DNA of 64,000 bases from Bin5 sp022827195 (GTDB lineage: Bacteria; Chloroflexota; Anaerolineae; Caldilineales; Caldilineaceae): contig OZ242331.1 of NCBI GenBank assembly GCA_965208275.1, positions 3,782,001 through 3,846,000 of the forward strand, in the 5' to 3' direction. Shown here piece after piece: positions 46,532-54,792 of this stretch. Within the stretch, counting starts at the first letter, position 1, and every line of letters starts with the position of its first letter. The translations under genes were made by a program, and so were the position numbers. The notes beneath the pieces are model-generated. The model made no database searches, was not told where the DNA came from, and saw only the letters and a list, made by a program, of their open reading frames with translations.

Positions 46532-47665
46532 TTGCGGGAAATGACATCGCTCGAACGTTATATGGCCGCCATCAACGGCGAACCGATGGATATGTACCCG
46601 GCGTTGAACGTCTCCCCCAACTGGTCGATGATGCCGCACTGGCCGGAGATCCTGGGGTTGAACTTTCTCCATCTGTCGCATGGCACCGATGAGCAGAGGC
46701 TCAAGTTCTACGATGTGCTCCACGACGATCTCGGCCTGGATTACATCCCCTGCGGCAGCGGCAAGGCTTACGGCCAGCGCGGCAAGCAGTATGTCACCGA
46801 GGAGGACGGCGTTCCCGTGCTGGTGGATACCGGCTCGCGCAGTAAGACCCGCTACCACGAATTCCCGCCCGACCTGCCGCCGGAGGAGCCGCTCTTCGAA
46901 TCCGCGGCCGACGTCGAGCGCCTCGACCCGCCGCCAACCGCCGAGGAGCTGCTGGCGACGGGCGCGTACGACTTCACCAGGACGCTGATCGAGCATTTCG
47001 ACGGCACGGTCTTCCTCCATATGGGAGACATGGCGCCCTTCCCGACCGTCTTCTACATGCTCAGTTACGACAAGCTGTTCGACGCCATGTTCTTCCAGAA
47101 GGACCTCGTCTTTGCGCTGATGGAGCGGCACGAGGAGGTGATCAGGCAGCAGTGCCGGCTGGCCAGAATGCTGGGCGTGCACGGCTACCAGTTGATGCAG
47201 TGGTTCGCGTCGGCCGACATGATCTCCGATGAGCACTACGTCGAGTTCGCGCTGCCCGGCGAGATCAAGGCGTTCCAGTACATTCACGATGAGGGCCTGA
47301 TCAGCAGCATGGCGCTGATGGGCTGGATCGAGCCCAGGTTGCCGCACCTGGCCAAGCTGGACTTTCACTGCATCCAGGTCGAGTGCGGGCTGAAAAACTA
47401 CTCGAACGATATCGTCAAGGTCCGCCAGGCGCTGGGCGAAGAGGTCTGCATCTTCTCCAACTCGCACGCCATCACCGTGATCGAGCAGGGGGACGAGGCG
47501 GTCTGGCGGGAGGACGCGCATCACCAGGCGAAAGCGATCGGGAAGCAGAGACGATTCGGCGTGGGCCACGGCACGCCGACCACATGGAAGACCTCGCCGC
47601 AGCGGTACCGGCACTATATCGACTTCATGCGCGGCGAACTCGCCTCGATCGTGCCGCCGCACTGA
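46532..47665 (+). CDS. Uroporphyrinogen-decarboxylase-fold methyltransferase
   Basis: 377 residues. URO-D-like barrel of the kind used by MtaA/MtbA and related corrinoid methyltransferases, with MTSLERYMAAINGEPMD at the start (the 'RxxAAxNG' entry motif) and CIQVECGLKNY near residue 288. The tail diverges from true HemE, and the heme-pathway arginines of HemE are not evident. It likely transfers a methyl group to or from a corrinoid protein such as that at 37633. TTG 46532 is chosen because AAGGAG (46518-46523) is 8 bases upstream. It begins the G-rich-codon block. Confidence 0.8.
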   Translation: MREMTSLERYMAAINGEPMDMYPALNVSPNWSMMPHWPEILGLNFLHLSHGTDEQRLKFYDVLHDDLGLDYIPCGSGKAYGQRGKQYVTEEDGVPVLVDTGSRSKTRYHEFPPDLPPEEPLFESAADVERLDPPPTAEELLATGAYDFTRTLIEHFDGTVFLHMGDMAPFPTVFYMLSYDKLFDAMFFQKDLVFALMERHEEVIRQQCRLARMLGVHGYQLMQWFASADMISDEHYVEFALPGEIKAFQYIHDEGLISSMALMGWIEPRLPHLAKLDFHCIQVECGLKNYSNDIVKVRQALGEEVCIFSNSHAITVIEQGDEAVWREDAHHQAKAIGKQRRFGVGHGTPTTWKTSPQRYRHYIDFMRGELASIVPPH

Positions 47666-47683
47666 GAGCAGCCACCGGCCAAG

Positions 47684-48856
47684 ATGAAGATCACCCGCCT
47701 GGAGACGGTCCGGCTGGGGCGGCACCCGCACATGCTGTGGCTGCGCGTCCACACCGACGAGGGCCTGACCGGGCTGGGCGAGACCTCCTACGCGCCGCGC
47801 GCGGTCAGCGCGCTCATTCATGACGACCTTGCTCCCATCCTGCTGGGACAGAGCCCGCTCGACATCGAGCGGCTGTGGAACGGCATGTTCGCGGCGGTGA
47901 ATGCCTATGGCTTTGGCGGCGCGGAGACGCGCGCCATCAGCGCGGTCGACATTGCGCTGTGGGACATCCTCGGCCAGTACACGGGCCAGCCGGTCTACAA
48001 CCTGCTCGGCGGCCGCAACCGTGACTGCATCCCGATCTACAACACATGTCTCAGCCACGGCACCTGCCGCGACGCAGAGACCTGGATGGAGGGCCACGGC
48101 GGTCAGCTGGCCGCTGAACTGCTGGGCGAGGGGATCAGGGCGATGAAGATCTGGCCCTTCGACCTGCCGCTGCCGGGAGAGGCGGACGGGGGCGCGGTGG
48201 GGCCAGTGCGTCACTTCATCGATCCGGACAGGCTGCAGCGCGGCCTCGCCTGCGTGGAAGAGATTCGCGCGGCGGTGGGCGGCAGCGTCGCGATCGCGAT
48301 CGAAGGCAACGCCCGCTGGAACCTGCCCGCGGCCACTGCCATCGCGCAGGCGCTGGAGCCGTACGACATCATGTGGCTGGAGGAGATGATCCCGCCGGAC
48401 AACGTCGAGTCCTATGCGCGGCTCAAGATGGCGAGCCGGATTCCCATTTGCGTGAGCGAGCGGCTGTTCACGCGCTTTGGCTTTCGCCGCGTCGTCGAGG
48501 CGAACGCGGCCGACATCATCATCCCCGACTGTTCGTGGACCGGCGGCATCAGCGAGACGCGCAAGATCTGTGCGCTGGCCGACAGCTACTATCTGCCGGT
48601 CACATGCCATGACGCGACCGGGCCGGTGGCGCTGTGGGCGGCCGCGCACCTGATGCTGCACATTCCGAACGCCATGATCCTGGAGACTGTGCGCGCCTAC
48701 TACGACGGTTGGTACAACGAAGTGGTGACCGAGCGTATCCCCATCAGCGACGGTATGCTCTCGCTGCCGCAGCGGCCGGGTCTGGGCGTGGCCCTGCGCG
48801 AGGAGGTGCTGGGGTGGCCCGACGCGCGGGTTGAAGACGGTACGAACAGGAGATGA
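47684..48856 (+). CDS. Mandelate racemase/muconate-lactonizing-enzyme family dehydratase
   Basis: 390 residues. Enolase-superfamily layout: an N-terminal capping domain (KITRLETVRL to GGAETRAISAVDIALWDILG) and a barrel with MKIWPFD (catalytic Lys region), metal ligands in IEGNARWN, MWLEEMIPP and CVSERL, and VTCHDATGPV carrying the catalytic histidine of the dehydratase subgroups. It probably dehydrates a sugar acid (galactonate, rhamnonate or related). It follows the URO-D-like gene by 18 bases and fits rhamnose/uronate breakdown. Substrate cannot be fixed by eye. Confidence 0.92.
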   Translation: MKITRLETVRLGRHPHMLWLRVHTDEGLTGLGETSYAPRAVSALIHDDLAPILLGQSPLDIERLWNGMFAAVNAYGFGGAETRAISAVDIALWDILGQYTGQPVYNLLGGRNRDCIPIYNTCLSHGTCRDAETWMEGHGGQLAAELLGEGIRAMKIWPFDLPLPGEADGGAVGPVRHFIDPDRLQRGLACVEEIRAAVGGSVAIAIEGNARWNLPAATAIAQALEPYDIMWLEEMIPPDNVESYARLKMASRIPICVSERLFTRFGFRRVVEANAADIIIPDCSWTGGISETRKICALADSYYLPVTCHDATGPVALWAAAHLMLHIPNAMILETVRAYYDGWYNEVVTERIPISDGMLSLPQRPGLGVALREEVLGWPDARVEDGTNRR

Positions 48857-48907
48857 TTGGGGGGATGAGTGGAAGTCGCATACGCTGGCTGTGTATAGCG
48901 CCAGCAT

Positions 48908-49096
48908 CTATTCGCGCCCCTCAATGACTTCAAGCTGCTTCTCGACGCTCTCCGATCCAAGCTGCTTAACGGCTTCTCCTTGCTCACCGAATTCGATTGC
49001 AGCCAGTTCCGGAAAAACGCCAAACATCGTCAGAGAGGAGTCGGGGTGGGAATCCGTCTGTCTCCTGTCGGCAGGCATGTCGGTTGTCACTACCAC
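48908..49096 (-). CDS. Small protein coupled to RHH antitoxin gene
   Basis: 62 residues (MVVTTDMPADRRQTDSHPD to EKQLEVIEGRE). The GTG start overlaps the stop of the upstream RHH gene by 7 bases, so translation is coupled. It matches no toxin family I know (not MazF, PIN or RelE by motif) and has a Pro/Asp-rich start and an acidic C-terminal helix. Its position is that of a toxin, but it may be an unrelated small protein or a truncated remnant. Confidence 0.45.
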   Translation of the reverse strand: MVVTTDMPADRRQTDSHPDSSLTMFGVFPELAAIEFGEQGEAVKQLGSESVEKQLEVIEGRE

Positions 49097-49338
49097 TGTT
49101 CGTCCTTCATCAGCTTGCGATGATAGGCACGAATCGCCCTCAGAATCGCTTGCTCTTCCTCATCGGGGCCATCACGATACACCTCGTTGAGGGCAGCCAT
49201 CATGCGTCTTGTCTCAATACGTTCGATGAACTCCTGAACTGCGGTTTCGACAAGCTGGCTTCGGGTTGTGTTCAATTCTCGCGCCAGCGTATCCACCTTC
49301 TCGATCAGGGATCTATCCAGAGAGAGTTCTGTTTCCAT
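49090..49338 (-). CDS. RHH-type antitoxin/transcriptional regulator
   Basis: 82 residues. METELSLDRSLIEKVDTLARE followed by NTTRSQLVETAVQEFIERIE is a ribbon-helix-helix DNA-binding fold, with a C-terminal helical tail (DEEEQAILRAIRAYHRKLM) of the kind that neutralises a toxin. The next gene on the same strand overlaps its stop. It is transcribed against the surrounding catabolic genes and is likely autoregulated. Confidence 0.75.
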   Translation of the reverse strand: METELSLDRSLIEKVDTLARELNTTRSQLVETAVQEFIERIETRRMMAALNEVYRDGPDEEEQAILRAIRAYHRKLMKDEQW

Positions 49339-49565
49339 TTTCTTAGCTCGCTGCCTGCACAGGTTGCGCTTGGATCGCCGGTCGTATCCCTTGTGTGACA
49401 GTGCATTGCAGATTCTTGGACCCGCTTACGGTACCGATCCGGCCTGGCGCAGCATATTGGTCCTTCGCCGCGTCGTCAACTTTCCGAATTGCCGTTCGCC
49501 CCGAATCTCTTTATCATTTCAGAAGCGAAATCCCATGGCCCAATCACCGAACCAGGAGACCCTCT

Positions 49566-50228
49566 ATGCTGTCCGAGCAGCTCGCTGCGCTGAAGCAGTA
49601 CGACTCCGCCACGGTATTCAACGCGGTGGCCCTCAAACTGGGGCTGCCCAACCTCGATTACACCGACCACACGATCCGCTGCCTCATGCCGGACATGGGC
49701 CTGGTCGCCGGTTTTGCGGTGACGGCGGAGGTTACGACCAACGATGAGGACTCGACCGCGCTCGAGTGGATGGACTTCTACGACTACGTCGGCAGCCAGG
49801 AGGGACCGCTGATCGCGGTGTACAAGGATACGGACACCAACCCGGGGCGGGGGGCTTGCGTCGGCGACGGCATGGCGCGGGCGCATAAGCGGCTGGGCGT
49901 CGAGGGCTTCATCGTCGACGGCACGGTGCGCGATCTGATCGGCATTCGCGAGGTGGGGCTGCCTGTGTGGGCGTGGGGCACGGTGCCGGGGCACGGCGTC
50001 TTCAACATGAACCGCTTCGGCGCGCCGGTGACGGTGGGGCGGCTGCGGATCCGTTCGGGCGACCTGCTGCTGGCCGACGGCGACGGCTGCGTGCGGGTCC
50101 CGACGGAGGATATCGACGACGTGCTGCGCCTGGCGGAGGAGGTCAGGCAGAAGGAGGCGGCGGAGTTCGAATTCTACGAATCGGACAGCTTCTCGCTGGC
50201 GGCGATGCGCGCCCGCCGGGGCGGGTGA
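49566..50228 (+). CDS. RraA-family protein (aldolase/demethylmenaquinone-methyltransferase-like)
   Basis: 220 residues from ATG 49566, with AGGAG 7-8 bases upstream; the longer open frame to 49395 lacks a signal. RraA core: GACVGDGMARAHKRLGVEGF, then IVDGTVRDL with the conserved Arg and Asp, WAWGTVPGHGVFNM and VRPGD-like IRSGDLLLADGDG. Stand-alone members in catabolic clusters act as HMG/oxaloacetate aldolases or on sugar-acid products. The codon choice (GCG, CTG, GTG) is unlike that of the 52 kb genes. Confidence 0.88.
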   Translation: MLSEQLAALKQYDSATVFNAVALKLGLPNLDYTDHTIRCLMPDMGLVAGFAVTAEVTTNDEDSTALEWMDFYDYVGSQEGPLIAVYKDTDTNPGRGACVGDGMARAHKRLGVEGFIVDGTVRDLIGIREVGLPVWAWGTVPGHGVFNMNRFGAPVTVGRLRIRSGDLLLADGDGCVRVPTEDIDDVLRLAEEVRQKEAAEFEFYESDSFSLAAMRARRGG

Positions 50229-50234
50229 CGGGCC

Positions 50235-51941
50235 ATGCAGACGGTTCTTGACGAACGGATCGAAGCCCTGCTGGCGGACGCGCCCGGCTTCTGGCGGCGC
50301 GATGCCTGCGGCGTCACGCGCGGCGAACGGGAGATCCCGGTGCTGCGGCACGGCGCGGAGCGGCCGCCCGCGGGGGAACGGTTGCATCTCGTCCTCGTCG
50401 GCGGGCTGTCGGGCGAGCGGGAGGATACGGAGGCGGCGCTGGCCGCGCTGAACGCCTACCGCGGCGCGCCGGGTCTGCCGGCGCGGTTTGCGCTGAGCGC
50501 GGTGCCGTGCGGCAATCCGGACGGGCTGGCGCTGGGCGTTGCGCCGGGGAACGGTGCAGGCGGCACCCCGAGCGGCGGCTACCCGCCGGCGGGGGAGAGC
50601 TACTACGACGCCAACCCGGAGGCGCACTACCTGTGGCGCTGGGTCAGCTACCAGGGACCGGACCTGGTCCTGGAGATCCGCGCTGGCGGGGCGGCGAAAT
50701 GGGAGGCATCCGCCCCCTGCCTGGAACTGTTGTCGCAGTTGCGGGCGGTGCTGGATGCGACCGAACTGCCGGCGGACAGCTCGCTGCTGGGCGCGCTGGC
50801 GGAGGGCGAACCCAACCGGTTGCCGCCCGTTCTCGGCCTGCGGCTGACCTGTGCGGCCGGCGAGTTGGAAGGCGAGCTGGCCAAGCTGTGGACGGTGCTC
50901 GCGCGCGTCCCCGACCACGCCCGCTCTCCCACGCGCGGCGCGCTGCAGGCCCGCGCGGCGCGCACGCCCGTCGAGGTCGCCCGCATCCTGGCGGCGGTCT
51001 ACGGCCACGAGCTGGAGCCGGTGATCTACACGCAGGGCGTGGCGGTCAGCGGGCGGATGCGGCTGGCCGAGCTGGACCCGGAGAGCGCGGACCCGGCGGC
51101 GGCGATTGCGGCGATGGTGGCGCCGTACATGTCGGGCGAAAGAGCGTGGTTCACCGAAGGCGGCGACGGCGGCGCGAACCTGGCCGGGCTGGTGTGGGCC
51201 GACGAGCTGGCCGCGTCCACGGGCGACGGCAGGTACGCCGAGGCGCTGGTCCGAACGGCGGACCGCTACCGCGCGACGGGCGGCGTGGGCGTGCCCGCGC
51301 CCTCGCATCCTGACTACCAGGTGGAGGACATGTTCTTCAGCGCAGCTGTCCTGGGCCGCGCATTCAAGCTGACCGGCGACGACGACTATCTGCAGATCCT
51401 GGCGCGCTTCCTGCTGGAGGCCGGCGTGCAGCAGGCGGACGGGCTGTTCTGGCACGACCGCAGGACGCCGTTCTACTGGGGGCGGGGCAACGGATTCGCG
51501 GCACTGAGCTTTGCGGAGACGCTGACCTACCTGCCGGAGGGCCATGCGGCGCGGGCGGAGCTGTTGGCCGTCCACAGGCGGCAGCTGGCGGCGCTGCGCG
51601 CTTACCAGCACGGCAGCGGCATGTGGCACCAGGTGATCGACGCGCCGGGCTCCTACCTCGAGTTCAGCGTGACCTGCATGGTCGGGTATGCGCTGGCGCG
51701 GGGGCTGCGGCTGGGCTGGCTGGATGCGGACTTCCGGGAGACGCTGACGCGGGCCTGGCAGGGCGTTGCGGCGCGTATCGACGACCGCGGCGGGCTGGTC
51801 GACGTCTGCACCGGCACCGGCGTGCAGGAGAATCTGCGCGGCTACCTGGACCGGCCGGCCATTTTTGGTCTTGACGAGCGCGGCGGCGCCTTGTCCCTCT
51901 GGTTCGTCACCGAAATGGAAAGCTATCTGCGAGACTGTTGA
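50235..51941 (+). CDS. M14-carboxypeptidase-like domain fused to GH105-like unsaturated uronyl hydrolase
   Basis: 568 residues. The N-terminal ~270 residues look like a zinc-carboxypeptidase/desuccinylase fold: LHLVLVGGLSGEREDTEAAL, VPCGNPDGLALG and DLVLEIRAGG, but the HxxE metal motif is not intact (GGLSGERE), so activity is doubtful. From ~300 to the end is an (alpha/alpha)6 barrel of the GH88/GH105 kind: YQVEDMFFSAAVLGRA, LFWHDRRTPFYWGRGNGF, HGSGMWHQVIDAPGSYLEFS and VCTGTGVQENL. Family members cleave unsaturated rhamnogalacturonyl or ulvan oligomers. It starts 6 bases after the RraA gene. The fusion may be two old genes joined. Confidence 0.75.
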   Translation: MQTVLDERIEALLADAPGFWRRDACGVTRGEREIPVLRHGAERPPAGERLHLVLVGGLSGEREDTEAALAALNAYRGAPGLPARFALSAVPCGNPDGLALGVAPGNGAGGTPSGGYPPAGESYYDANPEAHYLWRWVSYQGPDLVLEIRAGGAAKWEASAPCLELLSQLRAVLDATELPADSSLLGALAEGEPNRLPPVLGLRLTCAAGELEGELAKLWTVLARVPDHARSPTRGALQARAARTPVEVARILAAVYGHELEPVIYTQGVAVSGRMRLAELDPESADPAAAIAAMVAPYMSGERAWFTEGGDGGANLAGLVWADELAASTGDGRYAEALVRTADRYRATGGVGVPAPSHPDYQVEDMFFSAAVLGRAFKLTGDDDYLQILARFLLEAGVQQADGLFWHDRRTPFYWGRGNGFAALSFAETLTYLPEGHAARAELLAVHRRQLAALRAYQHGSGMWHQVIDAPGSYLEFSVTCMVGYALARGLRLGWLDADFRETLTRAWQGVAARIDDRGGLVDVCTGTGVQENLRGYLDRPAIFGLDERGGALSLWFVTEMESYLRDC

Positions 51942-51957
51942 CACCGTTGTCAGAACC

Positions 51958-52043
51958 CCCACTGGCAACCGACCACCGGCCACTGACCACCGGCCACTGA
52001 CCACTGACTACCGGCCAGCGACCTCTGACCCTTAACCACTGCC
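51958..52043 (+). repeat. Degenerate CCACTG/CCGGCC tandem repeat
   Basis: Two exact 14-base units ACCACCGGCCACTG (51972-51985 and 51986-51999) are followed by degenerate ACTGACTACCGGCC-type units, filling the gap between the GH105 fusion and the DUF1800 gene. A similar, shorter run (CCGGCCACCGACCACTGGCC) is at about 46487-46509, also in an intergenic gap. Confidence 0.7.
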
Positions 52044-52057
52044 GCAAGGAGGACGAT

Positions 52058-53458
52058 ATGGCTCATGAGAATCTGGACCTGATGGCCCATTTGCTGCGCC
52101 GGGCCGGCTTTGGCGCAGGCAGAGAGGAGTTGGAAGCCTACGCCGAACAGGGTTACGATCAAGTCGTCGATGATCTGGTCGATCTGGAGCGCTGCCCACC
52201 CACCGACGAGGACATCTTGCAGCGCTACTTCGTCGGGGGACCGCAATCCTACGTGGGCATCTGGATCTACCGCATGATCAACAGCAAACGCCCGCTGGAA
52301 GAGAAGATGGCGCTCTTCTGGCATCATGTCTTTGCCACCGGATATGCCAAGGGTCAGCATGCCCTGGCGATGAACGACCAGATCACTTTGTTCCGCCGCG
52401 TCGGCATGAGCAGCATGCGCCAGATACTGCTCGAACTCTCCATGAACCCGGCCATGATCTACTGGCTGGACAACAACGAGAACCGCAAAGGCGAACCCAA
52501 CGAGAACTATGGACGAGAGCTGCTCGAGCTCTTCTCGATGGGCGTGGGCAACTACTCCGAGGAGGACGTCAAGAACTGCGCACGCGCCTTCACCGGCTGG
52601 ACCTTCGAACAGCCGGCGCCTCTCTACCCCCACGGCTTCTATTCCCCCAAGTTCCTCTTCCGCCAAGATCACCACGATGGCGGCGAGAAGACCTTCCTCG
52701 GCCGCACCGGCAACTTCAACGGCGGCGACATCATCGACATCATCATCGAGCAGCCGGCCACGGCCCGTTTCATCTCCCGCCATCTCTACAACTTCTTCGT
52801 GGCCGACGAGCCGCAGGTCTCCTCCTGGAATGTGACGCCGCCCCAGGACCCGGAAGCGATTGAGCTCCTGTCGAACGCCTATATGGAATCGAAAGGAGAG
52901 ATGCGCCACATCCTGCGCACGCTCTTCAAGAGCGGCTTCTTCAAGGAGGCCCGCTTCAAAAAGGTCAAAAGCCCGACCGAACTGATAACCGGTGTTCTCA
53001 AGCTCGTCGGAACCTGTCGCACACCGGTGCCGGGCATGCCCAAGTATGCCGATGCCGCCGAACTGATGGGCCAGGAGCTGTTCAACCCGCCCACCGTCGA
53101 GGGTTGGCACACCGGGCAGGAATGGATCGACGGCGGCATCCTGACCGAACGGATCAACTTCGCCGTCAACGAGGTAGGCGACGCCTGCAAGCCAGGCATC
53201 CAAACGGTTATCCAACGGCTGCAGGCCGAGGGCGACAGCCTCAGCCCCGAGCAGTTCGTCGACAGTTGCCTGGAGCTGGCCGGCCCGTTAACCGTGGAGG
53301 AGAGCACCCGCGCCAACCTGGTGCGCTTTGCCCGCAGCGGCGGAGACCTTGTCTTCGGCTCGAACGGCAGCGCCAACGGAGAGACCGACGAGAACACGGA
53401 ACGGATCGTACTTTTGCTTCAGCTGATCGTCGCCGCGCCCGAGTATCAGTTCGCCTGA
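52058..53458 (+). CDS. DUF1800 family protein
   Basis: 466 residues, the normal length for DUF1800. Typical segments: LLRRAGFGAGREELE at the start, KMALFWHHVFATG, NENYGRELLELFSMGVGNYSEEDV, CARAFTGWTF, HHDGGEKTFLGRTGNFNGGDI and PPTVEGWHTGQEWID. The function is unknown; it is nearly always encoded next to a DUF1501 protein, as here (54 bases apart). GCAAGGAGGA lies before the ATG. Codon use switches back to C-rich third positions at this gene. Confidence 0.92.
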   Translation: MAHENLDLMAHLLRRAGFGAGREELEAYAEQGYDQVVDDLVDLERCPPTDEDILQRYFVGGPQSYVGIWIYRMINSKRPLEEKMALFWHHVFATGYAKGQHALAMNDQITLFRRVGMSSMRQILLELSMNPAMIYWLDNNENRKGEPNENYGRELLELFSMGVGNYSEEDVKNCARAFTGWTFEQPAPLYPHGFYSPKFLFRQDHHDGGEKTFLGRTGNFNGGDIIDIIIEQPATARFISRHLYNFFVADEPQVSSWNVTPPQDPEAIELLSNAYMESKGEMRHILRTLFKSGFFKEARFKKVKSPTELITGVLKLVGTCRTPVPGMPKYADAAELMGQELFNPPTVEGWHTGQEWIDGGILTERINFAVNEVGDACKPGIQTVIQRLQAEGDSLSPEQFVDSCLELAGPLTVEESTRANLVRFARSGGDLVFGSNGSANGETDENTERIVLLLQLIVAAPEYQFA

Positions 53459-53512
53459 AAGCGCCGACCGCCGATTCGCCGGCGGCCGCCAGTTGAGAAA
53501 GGACGGACAACA

Positions 53513-54649
53513 ATGGCTGACAGACAGAAAGAACCTGTCCTCGTAGTTGTGCAGCTCAGCGGCGGCAACGACTTCATGAACACCGTCGTCCCCTATACCG
53601 CCGGCGTCTACTACGACTCCAGGCCCGTGATCGGCCTCAAGGAGGATGAAGTCCTGCCCATCCACGATACCCTGGCCTGGAACCCGCACAGCGCCGCCTT
53701 ACAGGAGATGTATGAGCAGGGCGACGTCGCGGTCGTCCAGGGCATCGGTTATCCCAACTCGAACCGCTCCCATTTCCGCGCCATGGACATCTGGCACACC
53801 TGCGAACCGATCGAGATCGGCACCGAAGGCTGGGTCGGGCGCATGATCCGGGAGCTGGACCCGCGCGGCCACAATGTGCTGACCGGCGTCAGCGTCGGCA
53901 AGGGGCTGCCCAGGGCCATGGCCGTGCCCGGCGTCCCCGTCACCTCCTTCGAAAACCTCGACACCAACGGCCTGCTCACCGGCATCGAAGATACGCAGCA
54001 GCGTTCGCAAGCGCTCGAAATCTTCAAGGGCATGTACAAGCCGCGAGTCGGCGCCGGCATCGTCATGGACTACCTCTCCCAGACCGCCTTCGACGTCATC
54101 CGCGGCTCGGATGAGTTGAAAAAGGCCAGTACCGGCTACTCGTCGACCGTCGAGTACGCCGACAACGCCATTGCCCGCAGCCTGCGCGACGTCGCCCGCG
54201 TCCATCTGACCGGCCTGGGCACACGCGTCTTCTACACCCAGCACGGCGGCTACGACAACCATGCCAACGAGGTGCCCGACCATCCCAAGCTGCTGCAAGA
54301 CCTGAGCGGCGCCATCTCCTCCTTCTTCCACGACCTGCGCGCCCACAACGCCTCCTCCGAGGTCACCATGCTCGTCTTCACCGAGTTCGGGCGGCGCATA
54401 CGCGACAATGCCAGCGGCACCGACCACGGCTCCGGCGGCGGCGCCTTCATCATCGGCGACCGCGTCAAGGGCGGGCTCTACTCCGAGTACCCCTCGCTCG
54501 ACCCGGCCCGCTGGGTCCACGGCGAGGACCTGGAGCACACCATCGACTTCCGCGGCATCTACGGCACCGTATTGGAGCAGTGGATGGGCATCGATCCCAC
54601 CGCCATCGTCGGCGGCCACTTCGAACAGATACATCCCTACAGTTCTTAG
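53513..54649 (+). CDS. DUF1501 family protein
   Basis: 378 residues. VVVQLSGGNDFMNTVVPY at the N-terminus, VQGIGYPNSNRSHFRAMDIWHT, and FYTQHGGYDNHANEVPDHPKL, then MLVFTEFGRRIRDNASGTDHG identify DUF1501, related to the alkaline-phosphatase/sulfatase fold. Most members carry a Tat signal; this one does not, so it may remain cytoplasmic or leave together with a partner. It shares an operon with DUF1800 and probably the NHL protein. AAAGGA lies upstream of the ATG. Confidence 0.92.
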   Translation: MADRQKEPVLVVVQLSGGNDFMNTVVPYTAGVYYDSRPVIGLKEDEVLPIHDTLAWNPHSAALQEMYEQGDVAVVQGIGYPNSNRSHFRAMDIWHTCEPIEIGTEGWVGRMIRELDPRGHNVLTGVSVGKGLPRAMAVPGVPVTSFENLDTNGLLTGIEDTQQRSQALEIFKGMYKPRVGAGIVMDYLSQTAFDVIRGSDELKKASTGYSSTVEYADNAIARSLRDVARVHLTGLGTRVFYTQHGGYDNHANEVPDHPKLLQDLSGAISSFFHDLRAHNASSEVTMLVFTEFGRRIRDNASGTDHGSGGGAFIIGDRVKGGLYSEYPSLDPARWVHGEDLEHTIDFRGIYGTVLEQWMGIDPTAIVGGHFEQIHPYSS

Positions 54650-54735
54650 CTTTCAGTTTCCGGTCCTGAATGGCCGGTTCTCTGGTTTTCAATTTCCGGT
54701 CTTGAGTTGCTGGTCCTTAGGTTTTCAATCAACCC
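54650..54735 (+). repeat. 36-base tandem repeat (2.4 copies)
   Basis: Two imperfect 36-base units (54650-54685, 54686-54721), each containing TTTCAATTTCCGGTC- or TTTCAGTTTCCGGTC-type starts and ending CTGG/TAGG, plus a partial third unit. A downstream GAAAACTGAAAACC stretch at ~54758 is roughly the inverse of GGTTTTCAATTTC, so a hairpin is possible. Confidence 0.6.
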
Positions 54736-54792
54736 CTGCGCAGATTGCAGTCACGAAAACTGAAAACCAAGAAAATACCAGGAAGGTGAACA

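Noticed and set aside
46532..47665. Heme-pathway uroporphyrinogen decarboxylase (hemE)
   Set aside because: Catabolic context, diverged tail and lack of the typical HemE N-terminal motif favour a methyltransferase-type member.
46178..48907. 909-codon minus-strand open frame
   Set aside because: It lies opposite the rhamnosidase end, URO-D-like and enolase-superfamily genes, all with clear motifs; it is a by-product of GC-rich codon use.
49476..52004. 842-codon minus-strand open frame
   Set aside because: It lies opposite the RraA and GH105 genes and has Arg/Gln/Pro-rich low-complexity text without domains.
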